Assembly (NCBI RefSeq): GCF_900119165.1
Contig: NZ_FPJG01000001.1
Location: forward strand, 1 to 64,000
Direction of reading: 5' to 3'
DNA: 64,000 bases
Source of the DNA: Amycolatopsis australiensis
GTDB taxonomy: Bacteria > Actinomycetota > Actinomycetes > Mycobacteriales > Pseudonocardiaceae
Within the stretch, counting starts at the first letter, position 1; each line of letters opens with the position of its first letter. The notes beneath the pieces were generated by a model. The model did no database searches. It was not told the DNA's origin and saw only the letters and a program-made list of their open reading frames with translations. Below, piece by piece: positions 16,651 through 24,145 of the stretch. A program made the translations under genes and the position numbers.

Positions 16651-17927
16651 CCCGCATCCAGCTCGACATCCCGCCTGGCCCCGGCACCCCGGCCCGGCGC
16701 AGCGCCCGCACGGCCATCGCGATGCGTCTCGCCGCCGCAGCGGCGGACGCGGTTTCCGCGGCGCCGGCCTCCGCCGTACCCAGCACCGCCCTGCCGGTAC
16801 CGGATGGCTCGTCGGCCATGCCGGATGGTGGCAAACCACGCGATCTGCGACCGGTGGCGCTGCATCAGCTACTCGAGGAACTCCGGCGCAGTGCCGGGAT
16901 TTCGATTGGCGAGCTCGCCGCGGCAGTCGATGTGACCGACGCCGACATGTTGCAGATCTTGACCGGCGAAGCACTGCCCGGCGCCGACTTCCTGAATGAT
17001 CTTCTCGGCGCCTGTCGCGCCACCACCGCAGAACGGGCCATGGCTCACGCGATGCTGCAGCCCGCCCCGCGGGCAGGAGCATCGGTCCTCAGTGCGCGCC
17101 GCGAAGCCGGCGAGCGAGCAGACCGGGTCGGCATGACGGGTCGGCACCGCAGCATGGCGCTGCTGTCGGAGGACGAGTTGCGGCTGCGGACACCGGCAGA
17201 TCTGGCTCGGGTGTTCCAGCTCGTTCTGGATCGGGCGGGTCTCACCGCGGGCCAGCTCGCAATCAAGGCGAAGATCAGCCGGAGTCAGGTCTACAACCTG
17301 AAGAAGGAGGGATCCACCGCTGTTCCTCGGAGCCCCGAGCAGATCACCGCGTATCTCACCGCCTGCGGCGTGCCACCTCAGCAAGTCGCGATCGTGCTGC
17401 GGCAGTGGCAGCGGCTCGATGTGCTGCGCCGCCAGGGCAGGACGCCGGAGCTCTCGCATGAGCCGCCTGGGCGTCCCGTCCGACACGAGGTCATCCGGCA
17501 GCGGGTGATCTCCGGTCCGCCCCGGCTTGCCGTCGGCGAGGAGACGCCGGTGACACTACCGGCGAGGGAAGGGCCCGACCCAGCCCTGCGGGCTACGCCG
17601 CTGCAACCGCTGGCGACGGCGGAACCAGAATCCACGGCCAAGTCCGTGGGCGAGGAGGTGTCGGGGGAGCAGTCCCGAAAGCCGCGCGCCCGGTACGGCT
17701 TCATCGGCGGCTGGCTCCACAACACCGATGATGAGCCGCACGGTTCCAGGATTCCTGGTTCGGCTCTCGTCGCCGGCCTCGCCAACGTGCTCGTGACCGA
17801 GTACGGAACCAGCCGCCTGCTGCGCGCGCTGGTGGCACTGGTGCTGATCATCGTCGCGGCCGTCGTCCTGTTGAACCTCGGCACGACGTCCCTGGTCGCC
17901 CACTTCGGCGCGTTGTCCCCGCGGTAG
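16647..17927 (+). CDS. Membrane-anchored protein with two XRE-like HTH domains, 426 aa
   Basis: ATG overlaps the upstream stop. Residues about 70-125 (LHQLLEELRRSAGISIGELA) and 180-250 (LARVFQLVLDRAGLTAGQLA ... SRSQVYNLKK) each look like XRE-type helix-turn-helix folds. After a Pro-rich linker, residues about 395-417 form one transmembrane helix (LVALVLIIVAAVVLLNLG). The layout, cytoplasmic DNA-binding part followed by a C-terminal membrane anchor, is reminiscent of RodZ-like or one-component membrane regulators. It may tether plasmid DNA to the membrane or sense a membrane signal with its small partner. Confidence 0.72.
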   Translation: MTRIQLDIPPGPGTPARRSARTAIAMRLAAAAADAVSAAPASAVPSTALPVPDGSSAMPDGGKPRDLRPVALHQLLEELRRSAGISIGELAAAVDVTDADMLQILTGEALPGADFLNDLLGACRATTAERAMAHAMLQPAPRAGASVLSARREAGERADRVGMTGRHRSMALLSEDELRLRTPADLARVFQLVLDRAGLTAGQLAIKAKISRSQVYNLKKEGSTAVPRSPEQITAYLTACGVPPQQVAIVLRQWQRLDVLRRQGRTPELSHEPPGRPVRHEVIRQRVISGPPRLAVGEETPVTLPAREGPDPALRATPLQPLATAEPESTAKSVGEEVSGEQSRKPRARYGFIGGWLHNTDDEPHGSRIPGSALVAGLANVLVTEYGTSRLLRALVALVLIIVAAVVLLNLGTTSLVAHFGALSPR

Positions 17928-18070
17928 GTCCGTTCAACTGCCAGCCGTGGCCTTGGTCGAGCCCCGATGTCCTTGGTCGCGGCTACGCGAGCTTCGTCGC
18001 CGCACTCCGCTGGATCCCCATCCTGCGAACTGCAAATTGCACACGCTGACGGTGGGTTCGCTTCACGTTC

Positions 18071-18102
18071 AGGGGAGGGCGAGCTCCGACTCGCCCTCCC
18101 CT
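18071..18102 (+). terminator. 13-bp hairpin terminator
   Basis: AGGGGAGGGCGAG (18071-18083) and its exact complement (18090-18102) enclose CTCCGA. It lies about 145 bases beyond the stop of the anchored HTH gene and could end that operon. A second hairpin (18272-18303, GGCGGGCT and AGCCCGCC arms) follows. Confidence 0.6.
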
Positions 18103-18271
18103 AAGGAGTGGCGACACCGCCGTAGGTGAACGGAGCGTGTCGATCAACCGCCGATCACTAGGCCATTCGGGCGTCATAACGAACCGGTCACGTGCCGTTC
18201 GAGGGAAGCGCCCGGCGGGGTGCGGTCCCGGCGGCTCAGAGCCACTATCTTGGTTTTGAAGAAGCACACGG

Positions 18272-18303
18272 GGCGGGCTTCCGGGGCGATTCCGGAGCCC
18301 GCC
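18272..18303. repeat. GC-rich hairpin with one bulge
   Basis: GGCGGGCTTCCGG pairs with CCGGAGCCCGCC leaving one unpaired T. It is in the 620-base gap between 17927 and 18547, which contains no gene I can support. Confidence 0.45.
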
Positions 18304-18546
18304 TTCACGCGTAGTCCGGCGGAGGAGCCGACATTTCGGCGCCGCGTCGCGATCACTGGGTGGAACAAGAAAGGGGAGTGACAATGAGCCGGTAGAGTAC
18401 GCACTGAAGTTTTCGGAGAACGTCCGAGTCGGGGTCGGGCAGAAATTGAGCGTGGACTTTTCCTTCTCCCGTTCACTCGCGGGCTGGGCTGCGAGCGACG
18501 ACTACCGAGAGTTGTCGGGGAGCGACCAGATAAGGACGACACGGCG

Positions 18547-19527
18547 ATGCGCGGCACAACGGCGCGTAGTAGTACCTCCACCTCGGCCCTGGCGGGCGCT
18601 CTGACGCCGGCCTGCCGATCCACCGACTTCCCGCGGCCACGCCGCAGGCAGGGCCGCACTGCCCTGGGTGGGCTGCCCTCGACGGCGGAGTTCACCAACT
18701 CCCGGCTCACTCCCGACGACCGCAAGCTGATCCTGTTCCTGCTGGTCTGCCTGGCCGACGATGATGACGCGCTCACCGAGACTTACCACCGGCTGCTGGC
18801 CGTCTACGGCGACCGCGAGGGGCACTGGTGCGCCACCAAGGACGTCCCCAGCCTGCGGCGGCGGGTCGCCAAGTTCCTCGGCAAGGGTGCGGAGACGACG
18901 CCGGGCTGGAACCGGATCGTCGACATGATCGAGGCGGTACTGCCGCCAACACAGCGGGAGCAGGTTCTGGCCCGCGCGGCCGCGCTCTACAGCCGCGCGC
19001 ACCAGCGGGACAAACCGACCCGCGACTACACCGGGCCCGTCGTCCCGCCGGCCTGGGCCGACGAACCCACGGTCACCGTGGAGATGATCCGGGCCGAGCT
19101 CGCTGAGTCGGCCGCCGTGCCCGCGTTCGCCGCGCTCACCTGCCCGGCCCCGGGCGCGAGCACACCGGTCACCGCGCCCGCAGCCGGGCCGGTGTCCGAG
19201 CAACCGGCAGCCGCGCGGCCTGTCAGCGAAGATCCCGCCGCGCTGTGGGAAATGCTGTGGGCCGTGGTGGACGGGTTCCGGCAGCGCAGCGAGGAGCTTG
19301 ACCGCGTCCGAGCCCAGCGAGACCTGGCCCGCGAGCAGGTGCAGAACCTGCAGGCCCAGAACTGGCGACTGCGTGCGGATAACCACCGGGCCAGCCGACT
19401 CGCCGAGCAACTGCTACGCGAGCAGCACCCCACTGTGCCGCCGGAGACCATCCGGCTGCTGCTGGATGAGCGGCTCGAGAGCGCCGTTTCCCCGCGGCCA
19501 GTGAAGCCGCGCACCCTGCACGGCTGA
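18547..19527 (+). CDS. Unknown coiled-coil protein, 326 aa
   Basis: ATG at 18547 has AAGGA upstream. After a Ser/Thr/Arg-rich start, residues about 45-150 form a helical domain (LTPDDRKLILFLLVCLADD ... SLRRRVAKFL), then an Ala/Pro-rich linker, then a long coiled coil at about 235-300 (RSEELDRVRAQRDLAREQ). No family is recognised. The layout suits an oligomerising DNA- or protein-binding regulator. It is monocistronic, ended by the strong hairpin at 19593-19628. Confidence 0.75.
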   Translation: MRGTTARSSTSTSALAGALTPACRSTDFPRPRRRQGRTALGGLPSTAEFTNSRLTPDDRKLILFLLVCLADDDDALTETYHRLLAVYGDREGHWCATKDVPSLRRRVAKFLGKGAETTPGWNRIVDMIEAVLPPTQREQVLARAAALYSRAHQRDKPTRDYTGPVVPPAWADEPTVTVEMIRAELAESAAVPAFAALTCPAPGASTPVTAPAAGPVSEQPAAARPVSEDPAALWEMLWAVVDGFRQRSEELDRVRAQRDLAREQVQNLQAQNWRLRADNHRASRLAEQLLREQHPTVPPETIRLLLDERLESAVSPRPVKPRTLHG

Positions 19528-19592
19528 CTACCGTCCCCCGTGGCCTGCAGACCTGCACCGGCGGTCACCTGCGGGGGAGTAACCCGCAAGTG

Positions 19593-19628
19593 AATCGGGG
19601 GCTGGGACACTCGTCTCAGTCCCCGATT
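19593..19628 (+). terminator. 16-bp hairpin terminator followed by ACTTTCTGTT
   Basis: AATCGGGG (19593-19600) and CCCCGATT (19621-19628) flank an inner stem with two G-T pairs and the loop ACTC. It lies 66 bases after the coiled-coil gene and is followed by a T-containing stretch. Confidence 0.7.
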
Positions 19629-19866
19629 ACTTTCTGTTCACTCGCGCTTCAGTCCCGGCCTGGTCACGGTCGTGTCCCGACATGCACGGGACTGCGGCGG
19701 GATTTCGGTTCTACTGGTCCGGAACAAACCGGTTAACGGCCGAAGAAACCGTTGATCGCACGACCATTCCGCACGGTTTCCTCGACCCGATAGCGTCGTG
19801 TTTGTGCAGCCCGCACCGGGCTTCACGAACACCGGATCCGTGAATCAGCTGGGAGGTTCACCGTTA

Positions 19867-20142
19867 ATGAAAGAAAATCGTCTTGCGCGTTTGCACGTGC
19901 AGTTAGCTGTTGCATTTGCTGCCGCGTCCGCACGAGCACTGGCCGGGCAGGGCGTGGCCAGCCTGCTCGTGCAGCTCCAAGCCGGGTCGGCGCCGGCCCA
20001 TCAGCTCCCGGCGTGTGCCGCACGACCGGGGATCTCGCCGTCGGCGAGAGCACACGGGCTGCGTCCGCAGTCCCCGACCCACAAGGAGGACGCATGGGAA
20101 AGCACCGGAAAAAGGAGGCCAGCAGGGGAGGCTGCGCGGTGA
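19867..20142 (+). CDS. Possible small protein, 91 aa
   Basis: ATG at 19867 has GGGAGG eleven bases upstream and begins MKENRLARLHVQLAVAFAAA, an amphipathic or signal-like helix. The second half is of low quality and overlaps a better-supported small gene at 20094 by 49 bases. It may be real in its first half only. The upstream stretch 19629-19866 holds no other gene. Confidence 0.4.
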   Translation: MKENRLARLHVQLAVAFAAASARALAGQGVASLLVQLQAGSAPAHQLPACAARPGISPSARAHGLRPQSPTHKEDAWESTGKRRPAGEAAR

Positions 20143-20216
20143 TCATCATGTTCACCGTGCCGCTGCTCGTCCTGCTGGCCACCCTCGCCGACCAGGCTCG
20201 CTCCCTGATCGGCTGA
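20094..20216 (+). CDS. 40-aa single-pass membrane peptide
   Basis: ATG at 20094 has AAGGAGG spaced six bases upstream, the best ribosome site in this area. The product starts MGKHRKKEASRGG, very basic, followed by a hydrophobic helix (CAVIIMFTVPLLVLLATLA), giving a typical small membrane peptide with a cytoplasmic N-terminus. Function unknown; it is often such peptides that modulate a transporter or act as toxins, but nothing specific is shown here. Confidence 0.6.
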   Translation: MGKHRKKEASRGGCAVIIMFTVPLLVLLATLADQARSLIG

Positions 20217-20369
20217 TGCGGATCCCCTGCTAGAAGAACCGCCTCACCGCGGGGTCGGCACCACAGCTCACACCAGGGCCGGCCCCGCGCCGCTCAGTAT
20301 GTCACCCCATCGCCCGCCCACGAGGCCCTCGCGGCCAGGCGTGCCCGAACGCACTGGACGGACACCCTT

Positions 20370-20657
20370 ATGACGCACACGCACACCACCGACCGACGCC
20401 CCCGCCACGACCACCGCGTGGTCGCGGCCCGGCTCCGCCTCGGCGCAGCCCGGCCCGACGGCCGGCCGGTCGGCGAACGCGACCGCGAAGTCCACTTCCT
20501 CGCTCTTCCAGACGGCACACCCACCCAGTTGCAGCTCACCACGCTCTGCGGACAACACCTCAACCGCGAGGCCGTCGAGCTGATCGACACCATCACCGGG
20601 ATGCCCTGCGCCCTGTGCCTGGCCCACATCCCCGGCCCCCCAGCCCAGCGGGCCTGA
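20370..20657 (+). CDS. Small zinc-binding-like protein, 95 aa
   Basis: ATG at 20370. A His/Arg-rich start is followed by a compact domain ending TTLCGQH and GMPCALCLAH, giving Cys, His and a CxxC that could hold one zinc ion. Similar short proteins are scattered on actinomycete plasmids. No ribosome site is strong, and function is unknown. Confidence 0.65.
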   Translation: MTHTHTTDRRPRHDHRVVAARLRLGAARPDGRPVGERDREVHFLALPDGTPTQLQLTTLCGQHLNREAVELIDTITGMPCALCLAHIPGPPAQRA

Positions 20658-20738
20658 CTGCCAAACACCCCTCAGCGGCCGCCGCCGATCACCATGACGT
20701 CGATGGCGGACGGGAGGGCGGGGTGACGCGGTGGCCTT

Positions 20739-21305
20739 TCAGCCCAAGAACGGCGGCCACCCGGGCTGAGGGAGCTGTTCACGAAAGCTGGCCAGGAGCC
20801 AGCCGTGCGAAACGCGGCGGGCCACGAGCGGCCACTGGGGCTGTGGCGGGTGCTCGGCGCGGAGCTGCTTCATCTCCTGGCCGTCGACCGTCATCAGCTC
20901 GCCTGGGCTGGAGGCGTAGTCGATCAGCAGCACGCCTTCGTGCTCGACGTCGATGGGCCGCGGCCGTGTGCTATGCGCCAGCTGCCTTCCGCGTACGTCA
21001 TCGAAGCTGTCGAGGAAGTACGTCGCGTAGAAGTTCCATAACGGGTGGTCGGTGTCGACGGAGGCCAAGTCGGCGGCGACCTCGTCGCGGCCGTCATCGG
21101 GAACCTCGAGCACTCCGAGCTGCTGGGCGCGGACGATGAAGTGCTGCGCGGTGGCCAGCCGTAGCTCCGACGTCGAGACCCCCATCGCCAGCGCCCAGTT
21201 GCGATCGTCCAGGACGACGTTCACCCAGGCGTTGACGAATTCGGCGGCCGTTCCCTCGCCGCGGCCTGCCGCAACCTCCGCCGCGCTCTGCGCATCACTG
21301 GTCAT
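20739..21305 (-). CDS. Unknown protein, 188 aa
   Basis: ATG at 21305 (MTSDAQSAAEV) is chosen because the upstream frame is of low quality. The product is soluble, with a helical first half (AAEFVNAWVNVVLDDRN) and a strand-rich second half (GVLLIDYASSPGELMTV). No motif is recognised. It is transcribed separately from the 90-aa gene to its right. Confidence 0.6.
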   Translation of the reverse strand: MTSDAQSAAEVAAGRGEGTAAEFVNAWVNVVLDDRNWALAMGVSTSELRLATAQHFIVRAQQLGVLEVPDDGRDEVAADLASVDTDHPLWNFYATYFLDSFDDVRGRQLAHSTRPRPIDVEHEGVLLIDYASSPGELMTVDGQEMKQLRAEHPPQPQWPLVARRVSHGWLLASFREQLPQPGWPPFLG

Positions 21306-21537
21306 GAGCCGACCACCAAGACTCGGCTGCGGGCGCCGGGAGTGAAACTGCTGTTCATGGGGGTGGAGTGTGCCAGCAGGCACCGACATTTCCGTGCATT
21401 GTGGATCCGCTCGCAGGAGAGCGCGGTTGCTGTCCAGGTCGAGTTCACCAGTCGCTGGTCCGTCGTCGCTGCTTCGCGCTGTTGTTCTTGGGCTGGCGCC
21501 AGCCGCGGCGGCGGGCCCTTCTCCTTGATCGGGGTAT

Positions 21538-21810
21538 TTACGGCCGGTAGATACCGTCGTCAGCAAACATCGCCAGCACCATCTCGTCGTCGTCGCTGGT
21601 GTAGACGGACATGCTCAACGCGGTGGCATCCCTGTGCTCGTCCAGCCAGGTCGCCGCGGCACGCAGTTGGTCACTCTGCAGTCCGCCGGTGAAGCTGACC
21701 TGGATGATCGTCGTCTGGCCGGACGCCGGTTCATGCACCCGGACGGCAACCTCCGAACGTTCGTCCTCTCCGGCCGCCCGGAGCACGGGCTTGCGCTGGC
21801 GCTCACTCAT
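21538..21810 (-). CDS. Unknown protein, 90 aa
   Basis: ATG at 21810. Small alpha/beta protein: strands AVRVHEP and IIQVSFTGG, one helix (LRAAATWLDEHRD), then acidic strands (LSMSVYTSDDDEMVLAMF). No family is recognised. The region 21306-21537 on its left holds no gene. Confidence 0.55.
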   Translation of the reverse strand: MSERQRKPVLRAAGEDERSEVAVRVHEPASGQTTIIQVSFTGGLQSDQLRAAATWLDEHRDATALSMSVYTSDDDEMVLAMFADDGIYRP

Positions 21811-22147
21811 CCGCGGACCCTAGCTGCGATCAGCGCCGGACAGGGGCAGGCACGACGTGCGTCAGGGCACCGCCGTTTCGTCCTGGACAGCAGCCGGACG
21901 CCGTCAAGGGCGCGGCCCTTTTCAGTTTGAGCGCAGCGCCAAGGCACCGCTTGCGACCCGGCCTGCTCGACCATGCCAACGCCGCTGAGTTGTCTGCAAC
22001 CACGAGCGGAGACCCCCAAGGACCAGCACTTTCGCAGCTCAGGTCCAGGGTGATGCTGGCACAATCCCTAATACACAACACTCTGGAGATCGCAGGTGGA
22101 CGCCCCAAGCCCGGAGAGGGGTAGCAACAACTTCTATATAGGGCATC

Positions 22148-22188
22148 TCAGATGCGGTGAAACTGAACTTTCGCCGATACTGGGCCGG
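22148..22188 (+). promoter_or_regulatory. Probable promoter and leaderless start of the nuclease gene
   Basis: A GATACT (22176-22181) lies six bases before the GTG at 22188 and there is no Shine-Dalgarno sequence, the pattern of a leaderless actinobacterial transcript. A small palindrome GCATCTCAGATGC precedes it at 22143-22155 and could be an operator. The 377-base gap 21811-22187 holds no gene. Confidence 0.45.
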
Positions 22189-23219
22189 TGCCCGACGAAG
22201 CCGAGTACACCCAGCGCGCCGAAGAGCGCATCCGGGAAGTCCTCAACGTCGAGCACGCCGTCGTCCCCCTCGAGCTCGAAGCCCGCATCAGCGAGGCCGG
22301 CTACGCCGACTCCGGCATCAACATCAACCCGCACCACATCTCGAATGCACTGAGGAACCTCGTCGCCCGCGGCGAGGTTCTCCGCACCGGGCCGGTGGCC
22401 AGCCGCGGCGGACACCAGATCGAAACGATTCAGCCCGCCGACCAACGTCGCCGCAAGACCGCGATCACCCACGCCGCCGCCCGCAAGCGGCTCCTCTATG
22501 GCCGCTACCTCGGCTGGGCCCAGGGCACCGAGCGCTACCGGCACGGTCTCATCGGCCCCGCCGGCGAGGCTGCCGTCCGCGGCGGGCTACTAATGTCCGG
22601 CGGGATCCAGCCGTTCCGGCCCGACGCCGGCGAGGTAACCAGGCTGCTCGGCACCGACCTGCCGGGACCACTCGACAGCGCTGGCATCCACGTCCCGCTG
22701 CTTGTCGGAGAACTCGGTGAGCCGATCGTCGTCATGATCGAGATCAAGAACATCCGAGGCTGGATGTATCCCAGCTCCGAAGAGGTCTACCAGCTGCTCG
22801 ATAAGGCCTGCGTGCTGCAGACCGCCCACCCGGATCAGCCAATCCTGCCGGTATTTGTCTGCCGGAAGGCCCAGGATCCCCTCTTCTGGATGGCTCAGCA
22901 GCTCGGCTTCATGGTCATCGACCTCGGCATCCAGTTCGCCGGCGACGTCGAGCAGGCCTCACTCGACGAGATACGTAACGAACTCGCCTTCTCCGACCTC
23001 CGAGTCGGCGCCGGCCCCAGCGTGCGCGTGCGCGATCGGTTCCAGAAGACCGTCCCGAAACACGGCACCCGGTGGGCGGCGGACTGGCGGAAGACTGTCG
23101 CCAACCACCATCTGGTCCACTACATTCACGAGCTGCGCTACGCCAAGGGCTACGAGCGCAACGTCCTCATGCAGGAATTCCGCCAGTTCGTCAAAGACGC
23201 TGGATACCGAGGGTTTTAG
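22188..23219 (+). CDS. Winged-helix plus PD-(D/E)XK nuclease-like protein, 343 aa
   Basis: Probable DNA-cutting enzyme. Residues 1-75 look like a winged helix (RAEERIREVLN ... HHISNALRNLVARGEVLR). Residues 155-260 show the restriction-endonuclease core: Asp163 in PLDSAG, then beta strands ending in Glu185-Ile-Lys187 (VVMIEIKNIR), then a helix and strand (LPVFVCRK). The Asp...ExK set is the catalytic signature of the PD-(D/E)XK superfamily. GTG at 22188 appears leaderless. It leads a three-gene rightward cluster, and a defence or plasmid-competition role is the most natural guess, not shown. Confidence 0.75.
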   Translation: MPDEAEYTQRAEERIREVLNVEHAVVPLELEARISEAGYADSGININPHHISNALRNLVARGEVLRTGPVASRGGHQIETIQPADQRRRKTAITHAAARKRLLYGRYLGWAQGTERYRHGLIGPAGEAAVRGGLLMSGGIQPFRPDAGEVTRLLGTDLPGPLDSAGIHVPLLVGELGEPIVVMIEIKNIRGWMYPSSEEVYQLLDKACVLQTAHPDQPILPVFVCRKAQDPLFWMAQQLGFMVIDLGIQFAGDVEQASLDEIRNELAFSDLRVGAGPSVRVRDRFQKTVPKHGTRWAADWRKTVANHHLVHYIHELRYAKGYERNVLMQEFRQFVKDAGYRGF

Positions 23220-23222
23220 CCC

Positions 23223-23339
23223 ATGGATCACGTGATCGCCACCGCCCAAGCCGAACGCACCGCCATCCTGCGCCGCCACCACACCGACGCGTGGCTAGCC
23301 GAACGCAGCCGGACCGCCGCTGGCGGCGACAATGCCTGA
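23223..23339 (+). CDS. Possible 38-aa linker gene
   Basis: A short frame ([20 protein letters not shown]) starts three bases after the nuclease stop, follows a GAGGG at a fair distance, and ends overlapping the next gene by eight bases. The tight fit between two real genes is its main support. The product would be one charged helix. Confidence 0.4.
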   Translation: MDHVIATAQAERTAILRRHHTDAWLAERSRTAAGGDNA

Positions 23340-23889
23340 CCCGCAGACCGGCGACCTGGACCCCGACGCCGTGCTGGCCGCCTACGACCAGATCACCGAC
23401 CTGGTCACTACGATCACCGACGACGTGCTGAGCCAGGTCCGTACCGAGCCGACCGACTCCGGACCGAGGTGGCGGGCGGCACTACAGCCCGCGACCGACG
23501 AGGGCGCGGCCGCGGTGCTGCGCGAGACGCTCGACTGGATCCGCGAGATCCGGAGCATGGCGGCCGCCGCCGAACGAATGGTCACCATGGCGCTGGACAG
23601 CGCCCCGCCCGCCGCCACACCCAGCACGGCCGGGCCGGCCCCCGAGGCGAGCCCGGCGGGGATCGACGCCGCGGCGATCGCCGCGCAGCTACGGGCCACC
23701 GAGACCGAAGACGAAGGCGCCGCCTACCTCGAGCGCCTGCAGCTGGACCGCGACGGGCTGCTCGCCGTGGCCGCGGCGCTGCAGCTGACCCGCCTGGACA
23801 ACGTGCGCGGTCAGGCCGAACTGCGGCGCCGGATCCTGAAGCAAGCGATCGGCGCCCGGCGGAAGTTCGACGGGCTGGCCAGATGGTGA
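23332..23889 (+). CDS. Protein with C-terminal SAP-like domain, 185 aa
   Basis: The N-terminal part is helical (about residues 12-85). After an Ala/Pro linker, residues 112-185 ([18 protein letters not shown] ... [18 protein letters not shown]) match the end of the 744-aa protein at 24146-26380 (IAARLREAATVEQGANYL ... RERILNQAIAARNKYAGL). The helix-turn-helix spacing, with a conserved Leu-Arg pair, resembles SAP-type DNA-binding motifs found at the ends of actinobacterial proteins. It is convergent with the 744-aa gene across a bidirectional terminator, so the shared domain is a diverged copy rather than a local repeat. Confidence 0.7.
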   Translation: MPDPQTGDLDPDAVLAAYDQITDLVTTITDDVLSQVRTEPTDSGPRWRAALQPATDEGAAAVLRETLDWIREIRSMAAAAERMVTMALDSAPPAATPSTAGPAPEASPAGIDAAAIAAQLRATETEDEGAAYLERLQLDRDGLLAVAAALQLTRLDNVRGQAELRRRILKQAIGARRKFDGLARW

Positions 23890-24019
23890 TCTTCGGCTCT
23901 GTGCTGTCGCCGCGACGGTCGTAATCGCTACACCGAGAGCGCAACCACCCGACGCGCCGGCCGCCCGAAGCGTCCGTCGTGTTGTTGTCGGATTTGTGTC
24001 CAGTGGACAGGTCCAGAAC

Positions 24020-24056
24020 GCAGAAAGCCCCCAGCCGACGGCTGGGGGCTTTCTGC
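24020..24056. terminator. Strong bidirectional terminator
   Basis: GCAGAAAGCCCCCAGCC (24020-24036), loop GAC, exact complement (24040-24056): a perfect 17-bp stem with A-rich and T-rich ends. It separates the convergent genes ending at 23889 (+) and 24146 (-) and can serve both. Confidence 0.85.
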
Positions 24057-24145
24057 GACTTGATCAGGGCTTGACAGGTTGGCGACGACGTCTCGAACTC
24101 GAGCCTGGATGGACCGCGCGGAACCTCGACTGGCCCGGCCGGCCA

